Shown piece by piece: positions 53,507 to 61,116 of a DNA stretch of 64,000 nucleotides. Source of the stretch: JANQHS01 sp965267505. GTDB lineage: Bacteria; Bacteroidota; Bacteroidia; Cytophagales; CCMP332. Position numbers and translations under genes: made by a program. Each line of letters begins with the position of its first letter. Position 1 is the stretch's first letter. The notes under the pieces were generated by a model, which was given only the letters and a program-made list of their open reading frames with translations, was not told the origin of the DNA and made no database searches. Location of the stretch: assembly GCA_965267505.1 (NCBI GenBank), contig OZ254081.1, forward strand, positions 2,666,001-2,730,000. Reading direction: 5' to 3'.

Positions 53507-55009
53507 ATGAAGTTGTATCAATTAATAAAATTACTAAGGTCAGAATCACTAAAATCTGATGTACTCTTCTCTGATCCTGACTATGGCGACAAGAATCCCA
53601 AGTTCAAAGAGCTGTTTGAAGGGTTTGGTTCTAGGACCTTTGAAAGCAATGCAGACGCTGCACAGGAACTTTATGGAAAGGGTCCTGACTATCCCTATTA
53701 CTTTCAGGTTAAATCAAGATTCACAGATCAACTTCTGAAAAACATTGTCCACCTTGACTTCGATAAGCCTGAGTATCCCCGTTATAGAAGAGAAGAAGTA
53801 AAAGCTCAATTAAACCTGTTCCAGGCGAAGGTTCTTTTAAGGTTCGGTCAAAAGGACAATGTGATCTGGTTATCAAAGAGAGTATTGAAGACTTCAATGG
53901 CCTATGGATTTACAAACTTTGTTTTGGAATCAGCTACCCTTCTTAGAAATGAGTGTTCTTATTTCGGTAACATCAAGGATTTTGAGAAGTACGACGGCAT
54001 TATAAAGAAATACGAAAAAATCATGATGGCTGAATCTGAAGCAGAAAGGATTCACTTCAAGATCAAAACTCAAGCACAGAAATCCGTTAAGAATGTAATC
54101 CGTAACAAAGAGATCTTCCTACAAAGTGCAGAGCATGTGAGGATTCTTTTTGAAGAATATCAAACCCCGTTACTTGCAGAGAGTTTCTACAAGGTACTTG
54201 GTTTTGCCTATGAATTCTCTAACCAATATGAAAAGTATCTTGATTTCATTGAGGAGATTGAAGAGCTGAAGTTCCAAAAGCCTGAATTATTCTTTGCCGT
54301 TCGTGAAAGGGATTACATGCTTGATAAGGCCTATGTACTGTCTCGTTTGGGTAGGTATGAAGAAGCAATGGAGTATGTCAGGAAGAACCTTGATATCCAA
54401 TTGAGAGGTTCTGTAAACTACTTTGTGGCAAAAGAGGAATTCTTCAAGAGTGCCATGAGATCCGGCGAGTATGAGCTTGGCCTCCAAACAGTAAAAGAAG
54501 TTGATCAAGATCCTGATAACGAGATTTTAACCACGCTTTATAAGGAAAGATGGGAGCTTTACAAGTTCTTTGCCCAATTCGCTACCAATAGTGAAGTAGA
54601 CGAGACCTTCCAGTTCACCAATGTGTTTCCTGAATACTCAAAGGATAAGCAAGGTTATAATATTGCCATACTTTGTCTTCAGTTTTTAATCCTCCTTAGA
54701 AAAGGAGATCATGATGGAATGATCAATAAGGTGGAGGCATTAAGAATGTACATGGTTCGCCAGATTTCAAAATCTCAGAATAGAAGAGCTCAGTATTTCA
54801 TTAGGCTTATCCAGATCGCGCATAACCACGATTTTGATCCTGAAAAGAGCAGATTGCATGGAAACAAGATCTTCAATCTGCTGAAGCAATTCCCCGAGAA
54901 TGGAGACCAATACAACGAAATGGAGATCATTTCCTATGAGAAACTTTGGGAAATGTGCCTGGAGTTAATGGAAGAAAAACACCTATCCGTTTCCACTTTG
55001 GTTAATTAG
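53507..55009 (+). CDS. All-helical TPR-like protein, unknown
   Basis: I do not recognise a named family. The 500-residue protein has no signal peptide or membrane helix and is almost wholly alpha-helical, with helix pairs resembling degenerate TPRs (for example AYVLSRLGRYEEAMEYVRKNLD, FFKSAMRSGEYELGLQTVKEVD). The N-terminus (MKLYQLIKLLRSESLKSD) is helical but lacks a clear helix-turn-helix. Cytoplasmic TPR scaffolds with an adjacent small exported peptide gene recall Rap/Rgg-type peptide receptors; that link is speculative here. It ends with a 4-nt convergent overlap on the LETM1-like gene. Confidence 0.6.
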   Translation: MKLYQLIKLLRSESLKSDVLFSDPDYGDKNPKFKELFEGFGSRTFESNADAAQELYGKGPDYPYYFQVKSRFTDQLLKNIVHLDFDKPEYPRYRREEVKAQLNLFQAKVLLRFGQKDNVIWLSKRVLKTSMAYGFTNFVLESATLLRNECSYFGNIKDFEKYDGIIKKYEKIMMAESEAERIHFKIKTQAQKSVKNVIRNKEIFLQSAEHVRILFEEYQTPLLAESFYKVLGFAYEFSNQYEKYLDFIEEIEELKFQKPELFFAVRERDYMLDKAYVLSRLGRYEEAMEYVRKNLDIQLRGSVNYFVAKEEFFKSAMRSGEYELGLQTVKEVDQDPDNEILTTLYKERWELYKFFAQFATNSEVDETFQFTNVFPEYSKDKQGYNIAILCLQFLILLRKGDHDGMINKVEALRMYMVRQISKSQNRRAQYFIRLIQIAHNHDFDPEKSRLHGNKIFNLLKQFPENGDQYNEMEIISYEKLWEMCLELMEEKHLSVSTLVN

Positions 55010-56328
55010 TCGTCCTGAAAAGAAGAAGGAAGCATACTCTTTGGCATTACCGAAAGCATGATTGGGAGGGTAATAAATGTTCCGGGAAGGGCAATTATCA
55101 CGATAGGAGGAATGGTTTTTAGTATGTCCATCAATTGAACTCTGACCTTCTCTTTTTCATCTTGGTTCAATTCGCTTGTCCTGGATTTCAAAAGGAGTTG
55201 ATATAATTCCTGGCTTTCATCAAATTCCTTGGCCAGCCTGTCTTTGTTCTTCATAAGTATATTTCTTACCCTGATCCTCCATCTCGAGCTTATCTTATCA
55301 ACCACATATTTCCTTCTGCTAAGTGAAAGGTATTTCTGGTGTGAAAGCAAGAATGTCTCTACAGCCAACTTGCTTTGATCCAAGTCATCCTTATCAAACC
55401 CAAGTTTCTGCGCTAAAGCCTCAATGAACTCTGATTCAGAATCCTCTAATACTTCATCTGACAAAACAGTCATTAATCCCATCTCCAGGTAAAAGCGCTT
55501 GATAAGCCAGGGAAGATCCTCCACCAATATGTCCTTTACTCCAATTCCATTTTGAAATTTTTCCCTGTACTTTTTGCGTAAAGACCGGTTCAAATCAGAG
55601 GAATCCAGGACCTGTTCGAAAATCTTTTTCTCTTCTTTTTCGATGGTCTTGTTGGCATGTGTTGCAGCAATTACGATATCCAGAAGGCCTTCATGAAGAT
55701 TGACAATCCTAGATGCGATCTGTTCCTGCTCGGGTTTTTTTCCGGTTTCTTCTCTTTTTTCCCTTTGCCAAATAAGGGCGAAGTAAAGGTCGATAAGTAG
55801 GAGGCTATTAGAGAAATAATGAGCCATTTCTGAACCCTTAGCTCCCAGATGAATCCTTTTTTTCAAGACCATTTCGAAACGATGGTACAGGTCATCCTTG
55901 GTCCCTTTTTGAAATATTGATTTGATCTTCTTCCTCTGGACATAAAGATTGTCGTGGGTCCTGAGGAAAAATTCCATGGTGGGTTGGACGAGGCCTTTAA
56001 AGGAGACTTCTTCCGCCCTTTGTGATTCTATTTCCTGCTTTTCAAATAAAAGGCAGGCATAAAGACTTTCAAGAAATACCAGCAATCCAATATCCTCCTC
56101 GTCAAAGTATTTCTGATTGGGAAATTCCAGATCCTGAAAAGGCAGGGAGAGGGGGAAGCCGTAGAGTATTCCAGTAGGTTGTAAAAAGGCATAAATGGCC
56201 TCGTCATGCTTTTGATCGGGAGCTGACTCTCTTATCCTGAGATTCTGGGTTGGGAAGTTTAGATCAAAGGGATTTTCTTCTCTGAATTTTAGATATTTTT
56301 TGAACCACCCTTTTTTCTTGAAGTTCAA
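55006..56328 (-). CDS. LETM1-like protein with TerB-like middle domain
   Basis: The 440-residue protein has a helical body. About residues 195-330 resemble a TerB-like fold (ATHANKTIEKEEKKIFEQVL, LEMGLMTVLSDEVLEDSE). A C-terminal membrane-associated block (LKTIPPIVIIALPGTFITLPIMLSVMPKSMLPSSF) matches the LETM1 pattern of a hydrophobic stretch with P-x-x-x-P repeats and an LPS-F end. LETM1 proteins in mitochondria handle cation exchange; bacterial homologues are barely studied. It lies 24 nt after the lipoprotein gene and probably ends the paa transcript. Confidence 0.65.
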   Translation of the reverse strand: MNFKKKGWFKKYLKFREENPFDLNFPTQNLRIRESAPDQKHDEAIYAFLQPTGILYGFPLSLPFQDLEFPNQKYFDEEDIGLLVFLESLYACLLFEKQEIESQRAEEVSFKGLVQPTMEFFLRTHDNLYVQRKKIKSIFQKGTKDDLYHRFEMVLKKRIHLGAKGSEMAHYFSNSLLLIDLYFALIWQREKREETGKKPEQEQIASRIVNLHEGLLDIVIAATHANKTIEKEEKKIFEQVLDSSDLNRSLRKKYREKFQNGIGVKDILVEDLPWLIKRFYLEMGLMTVLSDEVLEDSESEFIEALAQKLGFDKDDLDQSKLAVETFLLSHQKYLSLSRRKYVVDKISSRWRIRVRNILMKNKDRLAKEFDESQELYQLLLKSRTSELNQDEKEKVRVQLMDILKTIPPIVIIALPGTFITLPIMLSVMPKSMLPSSFQDD

Positions 56329-56352
56329 CTCAACTCATTAATGGAATGTTAG

Positions 56353-56952
56353 TTAGCCTGGAAAAAGAACAAAAAGAGGGAAGGTCTCGATTTCCAAATA
56401 GGGACCTCCTAGCTGTTTAATTTGCTTTTTGTTCTCTTCTATCAATTGGTTCAGAGCCATGGTGGCATCATCGTACTGATTTCTTCTTTGCAGGACGAAA
56501 TTGTCCATGTATCGAATATCAGTCATGAGGTCGGCAACCAGCGGGATGTCTGCCGCTTGTTCTGTTTCAGCTACGAAATCTACTAATACACGAATGGTGG
56601 AATCGGTCGCGTCGTCATATTGCTGGACTTTATCAGGGATACCTATTTCATCCATCCTGAAACGCAAGGCTGGTAATTGACTTACCCTACTCCTTATGTT
56701 GTTCATTTTTATTTCATCATAGGAAACCTGATAACTTATCTCGTCCAATAAGCGGGTCATGTACCGGATCTTCTTATCGTCCTCAGTGATCATGGTATCC
56801 CAAGCTGCAAGGCGAGCATCAAAAAGACTATCTAGACTTCCTTTTAACTGATTTAAAGTTTCCTCATTCGCTCCCTTTTTACATGAAGGAGCTAGAATAA
56901 GCATTAAAAAACTTAATACCAGGAGGAGTCTAAAGGGGTTTGAATTGTTCAA
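56353..56952 (-). CDS. Lipoprotein with helical domain, unknown
   Basis: The long frame opens at 57030 inside paaD, but a TTG at 56952 gives a proper lipoprotein signal (NNSNPFRLLLVLSFLMLILAPSC, cysteine about residue 24), and I prefer it. It still overlaps the paaD end by 23 nt. The mature part (about 175 residues) is helical and rich in D, Q and R, with no recognised domain (LDSLFDARLAAWD, YMTRLLDEISYQVS). It lies in the paa operon between paaD and the LETM1-like gene. A link to phenylacetate metabolism is not evident. Confidence 0.6.
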   Translation of the reverse strand: MNNSNPFRLLLVLSFLMLILAPSCKKGANEETLNQLKGSLDSLFDARLAAWDTMITEDDKKIRYMTRLLDEISYQVSYDEIKMNNIRSRVSQLPALRFRMDEIGIPDKVQQYDDATDSTIRVLVDFVAETEQAADIPLVADLMTDIRYMDNFVLQRRNQYDDATMALNQLIEENKKQIKQLGGPYLEIETFPLFVLFPG

Positions 56953-57418
56953 AACTCTGTTTGCAGTTGTGGCAAAAATGGATGGCCCTGCAAAGGGTAG
57001 GGCCGAAGGGCGTAGTAAGCTCCGTATCATTACTGTTGCAGTTTGGACAGTTAACCGATTCTAAGATGTCAATATCGACTATTTTTTCCAAATGAGGAGG
57101 AGGAGCCAGGCCATGCTCCTTGAGGCCTTTCAATCCCTTCTCAGTAATGTTATTGGTTGTCCAGGGCTTTTCAAGACTAACATTTACTTGATGCTCTGAA
57201 AATCCATTTTCCTCCAGCTTTTCTTCCACAGATTTCTTCATGTAATCCATGGCTGGACATCCAACAAAAGTTGGGGTCATTTCAACCCTGACCATTTGTT
57301 CTTCCAATTCTACTTTGGTAATAACGCCCAGATCAAGTAGGGAGATCGTGGGAATCTCCGGATCCATTACCTCGGAAAGGATCTTTGTTACTTGGTCTTT
57401 GGCTTTTTCTTTTACCAT
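56930..57418 (-). CDS. paaD: Phenylacetyl-CoA epoxidase maturation protein PaaD
   Basis: The 162-residue protein has an N-terminal MIP18/DUF59 domain (VMDPEIPTISLLDLGVI, TPTFVGCPAMD) and a C-terminal zinc-ribbon-like part with CPNC and CHNC pairs (NCPNCNSNDTELT, FCHNCKQSF). PaaD is needed for activity of the PaaABCE epoxidase and is thought to act in Fe-S or diiron centre assembly. Its start overlaps paaC by 7 nt. Confidence 0.93.
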   Translation of the reverse strand: MVKEKAKDQVTKILSEVMDPEIPTISLLDLGVITKVELEEQMVRVEMTPTFVGCPAMDYMKKSVEEKLEENGFSEHQVNVSLEKPWTTNNITEKGLKGLKEHGLAPPPHLEKIVDIDILESVNCPNCNSNDTELTTPFGPTLCRAIHFCHNCKQSFEQFKPL

Positions 57419-58167
57419 TCTGCAGTAGGGTCAGTCCTGACAACTTCACTCATTTCTTCGACAAGGGGCTGCAGATATTCAGTATGGTTTCCATACCTTC
57501 CGCCGTTGGCGGGTTCAACTTCTGAATTTAGATCTAGTTCCAATTGTGTTTCAGCAAGCACTTCAGCAATTCCCTCTTTCCATTTCTCCAAAAGAGCCTT
57601 TTCCCCAATGAAAATATTGGATTCAATTAGGTCTGTCTGATAAGGCCCTTCTTCAAATATTCCCAATGCCATGGGGTAGAGGATGTCAAGACTTTTCTGA
57701 AGCCTTTCAATCGCCTCTTCATTTGAGTTTCCAAGACTTTTCATCCAGGTTTTCGCATGCAGGGTGTGATATTTGATCTCTCCTCTCACCTTTCTTGCCA
57801 ATTGTGCCAATGGTTCGTAAGCAGACTCAGCCAAAGCGTTGTAGCGGTACCATTCAGCATAATCGAAAAGAAAATGCCTTAGCAAGCTGAAATCGTATTC
57901 TCCAATCGGATATTCTACCATCTGGCAATTATGAAACTGCTCAGCATTTCTTGTAAAGGCCACAATGTCCGGTTCATTTTCACCAAGCTCATTAAGGATC
58001 TTATACAAGGCCCAGCTGTGTCCAACCTTATCCTGAGCCATGGAGGAGAACGAAATATCTTCTTCTAACAAAGGACCTGTCCCCGTCCACTCAGAGTTTC
58101 TATGCCCCAGGATTAGGGCATCATCGGCCATTTTATAGACTAGTTCTTTTAATGCTTCCTGATTCAT
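57412..58167 (-). CDS. paaC: Phenylacetyl-CoA epoxidase subunit PaaC
   Basis: I choose the ATG at 58167 (MNQEALKELVYKMADDALILGHRNSEW), 1 nt after the paaB stop; a longer frame to 58230 would overlap paaB. The 251-residue product has the ferritin-like PaaC fold (EEDISFSSMAQDKVGHSWALYKIL, FLFDYAEWYRYNAL, GEIKYHTLHAKTWM). PaaC pairs with PaaA; PaaA carries the catalytic diiron site and PaaC is structural. Confidence 0.93.
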   Translation of the reverse strand: MNQEALKELVYKMADDALILGHRNSEWTGTGPLLEEDISFSSMAQDKVGHSWALYKILNELGENEPDIVAFTRNAEQFHNCQMVEYPIGEYDFSLLRHFLFDYAEWYRYNALAESAYEPLAQLARKVRGEIKYHTLHAKTWMKSLGNSNEEAIERLQKSLDILYPMALGIFEEGPYQTDLIESNIFIGEKALLEKWKEGIAEVLAETQLELDLNSEVEPANGGRYGNHTEYLQPLVEEMSEVVRTDPTAEW

Positions 58168-58168
58168 G

Positions 58169-58774
58169 TCAAACGTTTTCGGATTCTTTGTACTTCTGAA
58201 TTTTATCGCCAGCCTTGTAGAAGATTGCATCCCTGTATTTCTTTTCAGGAAGGGTTGCCCATAGGTCAGAATCTTCTTCCGTATTGAAATAGAAATCTGA
58301 AGTTGGGATCACCCAAGCATTCAGTGGAGTTTCATCTTTGAATTCAGCTGCGGCCTTATGAAGTGCATCGTTTGGTCCTTTAGCCTCCACAGCTCCAACG
58401 TGTTTATGGAATTTTCCTCTTTTGGTCATATGGAAGATCTCGAACTGCTGTTCCTCTCCACTTTCCTCTGCAGGAATACTTAGGGATTCATAACAACTTC
58501 TTCCATTATCTGATACCGGTGAAGGATAGATGGAAGAGGTGGCGCAAACCGCCATTGCAACGCAGGTAAATCTCCTACTGTACCCTTCTTTTCCAAACAC
58601 AAAAGCCATTTCAATCCCTGATGCATGAACCGGCCCAACCGATTCAAGGGGTTTGCCTTCTTTGGGTACTAAAAACACCTCATAGGTGGCCAATTGGTCC
58701 ATTGGCTGCTTCTCAATGTCTCCCTGAAACTCAGGGATTCTCATTCTGTTTACTCTTGGATCTAAGGATTGCAT
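58169..58774 (-). CDS. paaB: Phenylacetyl-CoA epoxidase subunit PaaB, two-domain form
   Basis: The 201-residue protein is about twice the length of the classical PaaB (about 95). The C-terminal half (about 108-190) matches PaaB well: FEIFHMTKRGKFHKHVGAVEAKGPNDAL and WVIPTSDFYFNTEE. The N-terminal half (about 27-90) repeats the pattern in degenerate form: YEVFLVPKEGKPLESVGPVHA, AFVFGKEGYSRRFTCVAMAV. This looks like an internal duplication of the same domain. PaaB bridges the PaaAC heterodimers, so a tandem form could replace a PaaB homodimer. It is 5 nt after paaA. Confidence 0.88.
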   Translation of the reverse strand: MQSLDPRVNRMRIPEFQGDIEKQPMDQLATYEVFLVPKEGKPLESVGPVHASGIEMAFVFGKEGYSRRFTCVAMAVCATSSIYPSPVSDNGRSCYESLSIPAEESGEEQQFEIFHMTKRGKFHKHVGAVEAKGPNDALHKAAAEFKDETPLNAWVIPTSDFYFNTEEDSDLWATLPEKKYRDAIFYKAGDKIQKYKESENV

Positions 58775-58779
58775 GTTGA

Positions 58780-59766
58780 TCAGGCTAGAGGTACCAAATA
58801 TTTTTCACTTGGCCTGCGAAGAGCTTCTCTTACCCATTGGCCTCTTTCCTCTGCCATTCTTCTTACTGCGAGCCTTTCTTTGTTACATGGGCCATCTCCA
58901 TTGATAACCCTTTTGAATTCTTCCCAATCAGGCTCTGTTAGTTCCCATTGGCCTGTCTCTTCATTTTTTTTCAAATTTTCATCGGGAATTGTGAATCCCA
59001 ATTCTAGGATCTTTGGAACGTACATATCCAAAAATTGCTGCCTCATGGAATCATTTGTGGCCATTTTCACCTTCCACTTCATTAATATCTCACTGTGAAC
59101 GGATATTTTATCAGATGGTCCAAAGAACATCATCATTGGGGCCCACCAACGATCGATGGCTTCCTGCATCCACTTTCTTTGAAGAGGAGTACCTGCGGCC
59201 AGGCTTGCCACACAATCATGTCCGTACTTCAGGTGAAAGGATTCTTCTTTGCAGATCCTATCCAAAGCCCTCACATAGGGACCGTAACTACCCTTTGCAT
59301 TGGCCAATTGATTAACAATTGCACCTGCGTCTACCAACCAGCTAATGAAACAAGAGTCAGCCCAGGTAAAAGCAGGATAGTTAAAAATGTTTGAGTATTT
59401 GGACCTTCCATTGATCAGATCGTCAATCATTTTCTCCCTTGGTTTCCCCAGGGTTTCAGCTGCAGAGTAGAGTAGCTGCGCATGCCCAACCTCATCCTGG
59501 ACCTTTGCCATTAAGGCCATTTTCCTCTTAAAGCCTGGGGCTCTTGTGATCCAGGTACCTTCGGGAAGAGCTCCAATAATTTCAGAATGAGCATGTTGCT
59601 CGATCATTCTGATTAACTGCTTTCTATAAAGCTCTGGCATCCAATCAGTGGGTTCGATCTTCTCACCCCTTGCGATTCTTTCCTCAAATTCTTTTAACAG
59701 GATGGGATCTTCATCTTGAAGCTCCTTTACTTTCATGGGTTCGAATACTTGTCCTCCTCCGTACAT
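58780..59766 (-). CDS. paaA: Phenylacetyl-CoA epoxidase catalytic subunit PaaA
   Basis: The 328-residue protein matches PaaA closely: DWMPELYRKQLIRMIEQHAHSEIIGALPEG, the diiron-ligand stretch AKVQDEVGHAQLLYSAAE and EESFHLKYGHDC, plus WWAPMMMFFGPSD. With PaaC it forms the oxygenase that converts phenylacetyl-CoA to the 1,2-epoxide, the first ring-attacking step of the aerobic pathway. It starts 2 nt after the tetR-like gene. The paaK, paaG, paaZ and thiolase genes are not in this window. Confidence 0.96.
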   Translation of the reverse strand: MYGGGQVFEPMKVKELQDEDPILLKEFEERIARGEKIEPTDWMPELYRKQLIRMIEQHAHSEIIGALPEGTWITRAPGFKRKMALMAKVQDEVGHAQLLYSAAETLGKPREKMIDDLINGRSKYSNIFNYPAFTWADSCFISWLVDAGAIVNQLANAKGSYGPYVRALDRICKEESFHLKYGHDCVASLAAGTPLQRKWMQEAIDRWWAPMMMFFGPSDKISVHSEILMKWKVKMATNDSMRQQFLDMYVPKILELGFTIPDENLKKNEETGQWELTEPDWEEFKRVINGDGPCNKERLAVRRMAEERGQWVREALRRPSEKYLVPLA

Positions 59767-59768
59767 AA

Positions 59769-60356
59769 TTACTTTGCTTTTGAGATTCCTTTAATTAAAA
59801 TATTAGAGAGCATTTTTGCTATTTGCTCAGGCTTGAATTTGCCATCAGCCTGATACCATCGACTTGTCCAGTTGATTGCCGAAAGAATGGTCAATAAAAG
59901 GAATTTTTCATCCTCGGCCTGAAATTCTTTAGAGTCTAAGCCATCTTTTAAGATCTTCTGAAAGCCTAATTCATACTTCTGTCTCATACTGAGAAAATCA
60001 GCCAGGTTCGTCCCGGTCATATATTTCCAGTCGTGTTGAAAAACACTTGAGGCTTTTGGGTCTTTGGTCAGTACTCGAATATGACTTTGAATGGCTAATT
60101 CCAATTTTTCTCTTGGACTTAAATCCAATTCAAGTATAGGTTCCAGGGAGTTTAAATAGTCTCCTGCCATTTTAAAACAAATTGACCTTAAAATCTCTTC
60201 TTTTCCGCTGAAATGAGAATACAGACTACCGGCTTCAATACCCACATCTTTTGCAAGATCCCGCATAGAAGAAGCCGTGTACCCATTCCTTTCAAACAGA
60301 GATGTGGCCCTATCCACAATATCCTTTTTTCTGCCTAGCTGGACTTCTAATTCCAT
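59769..60356 (-). CDS. TetR-family regulator, probable paa repressor (PaaR-like)
   Basis: The 195-residue protein has a typical TetR helix-turn-helix (RATSLFERNGYTASSMRDLA, VGIEAGSLYSHFSGKEEIL) at about residues 15-60 and a helical ligand-binding domain. It is the first gene of the operon with paaABCD, 2 nt ahead of paaA. Repression of its own operon, relieved by phenylacetyl-CoA or a related CoA ester, is the expected circuit. A perfect 5-bp inverted repeat lies inside its promoter (60375-60388). Confidence 0.9.
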   Translation of the reverse strand: MELEVQLGRKKDIVDRATSLFERNGYTASSMRDLAKDVGIEAGSLYSHFSGKEEILRSICFKMAGDYLNSLEPILELDLSPREKLELAIQSHIRVLTKDPKASSVFQHDWKYMTGTNLADFLSMRQKYELGFQKILKDGLDSKEFQAEDEKFLLLTILSAINWTSRWYQADGKFKPEQIAKMLSNILIKGISKAK

Positions 60357-60360
60357 TTTT

Positions 60361-60392
60361 CAAAGATATACAACCTAACGTTTGTTAGCAAC
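60361..60392 (-). promoter_or_regulatory. Promoter of the tetR-paaABCD operon
   Basis: On the minus strand TATCTTTG (60361-60368) is a TAnnTTTG match, with GTTG (60389-60392) 20 nt upstream as a near-match to TTTG. It lies 5 nt before the tetR start codon, so the leader is very short. The entire 20-nt spacer includes the operator at 60375-60388. Confidence 0.65.
60375..60388. promoter_or_regulatory. TetR-type operator in the paa promoter
   Basis: CTAACGTTTGTTAG is an inverted repeat, CTAAC-N4-GTTAG. As I recall it, the Thermus PaaR operator consensus is CNAACGNNCGTTNG; nine of its ten fixed positions match here. It fills the promoter spacer, so binding would block RNA polymerase. Confidence 0.7.
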
Positions 60393-60420
60393 ATTGAAAA
60401 ACTTGTTTTTGTTTTGTGCA

Positions 60421-60428
60421 TATTTTTG
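60421..60428 (+). promoter_or_regulatory. Candidate -7 element for the gene at 60474
   Basis: TATTTTTG matches TAnnTTTG and would place transcription start near 60434, giving a leader of about 40 nt before the ATG at 60474. No -33 TTTG at the expected distance. Confidence 0.4.
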
Positions 60429-60473
60429 CTGCCCATGGCAATTCCATCCTATTTCAAAAATTCAAAATCCTAT

Positions 60474-60947
60474 ATGGATCGTATTCAGATCTTCTTTAAT
60501 GGTCTGGTTGGAACGAGCATTTTATTATTCGCAGCTGGTTTTTTCTACTTCTCGAATGAAGTTGATCCTGGGGAACCATTGATCAAGAACGGCCTTTTCC
60601 TGACCATAGCTGCAGGCATTCTTCTAATGGTGATCCCACTGTTCATGTTCTTGTTCAAAAGAAGGATCCAGGTAAAGCTTGAGGAGGAGATCCGTAATAA
60701 AAAGCTTACAGATAGAATGAGGCGATTCTATTTTTGGAGGAAAAGGCTTTGGGTAGGACATTTCCTTGCAGCATTAATTCCGGTATCCTTTTATCTGCTT
60801 TCCTCTTGGGTAATATTCACCGGAATTTTTGGGATTGCTCTTGTGATATTCACTATGCAAAGGCCGACAGCACAAGGAATAGTGAAACAAATCAAAATGG
60901 ATGATGAGGAAAAGAGGGCCTTCTTAGAGAAACAGGACCTATTCTGA
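60474..60947 (+). CDS. Membrane protein, unknown
   Basis: I do not recognise the family. The chosen ATG at 60474 (MDRIQIFFNGLVGTSILLF) fits the predicted leader; longer frames from 60414 or 60435 add residues that do not look like a signal. The 157-residue product has four hydrophobic helices in two pairs, separated by a charged segment (KRRIQVKLEEEIRNKKLTDRMRRF), and ends with a basic and acidic tail (KQIKMDDEEKRAF). It is divergent from tetR and overlaps the end of the 58-codon gene by 9 nt. Confidence 0.6.
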   Translation: MDRIQIFFNGLVGTSILLFAAGFFYFSNEVDPGEPLIKNGLFLTIAAGILLMVIPLFMFLFKRRIQVKLEEEIRNKKLTDRMRRFYFWRKRLWVGHFLAALIPVSFYLLSSWVIFTGIFGIALVIFTMQRPTAQGIVKQIKMDDEEKRAFLEKQDLF

Positions 60948-61115
60948 TTTCTTTTCTGCCTTTTTCAAGTCTTCCTCAATATTGGTCTTGAATTCGGAAT
61001 TTGAAAACATCTCATAAAGATGTTTGGTGATATCCTGAGGGTTTTCCTCAATGGCCTTTACCCAACCCGGCTTGGGCCCTTCAGCTTGATTATCCTTGTT
61101 TTCTTTTTCTGACAT
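60939..61115 (-). CDS. 58-residue charged protein, unknown
   Basis: This short frame begins with ATG at 61115, 1 nt after the stop of the TPM-domain gene, and ends at TAG 60939-60941. The product is soluble, helical and very charged (MSEKENKDNQAEGPKPGWV, AIEENPQDITKHLYEMFSN, KTNIEEDLKKAEKKSE). Tight spacing and codon usage consistent with its neighbours suggest that it is real and the last gene of the lemA-TPM operon. Confidence 0.65.
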   Translation of the reverse strand: MSEKENKDNQAEGPKPGWVKAIEENPQDITKHLYEMFSNSEFKTNIEEDLKKAEKKSE

Positions 61116-61116
61116 A

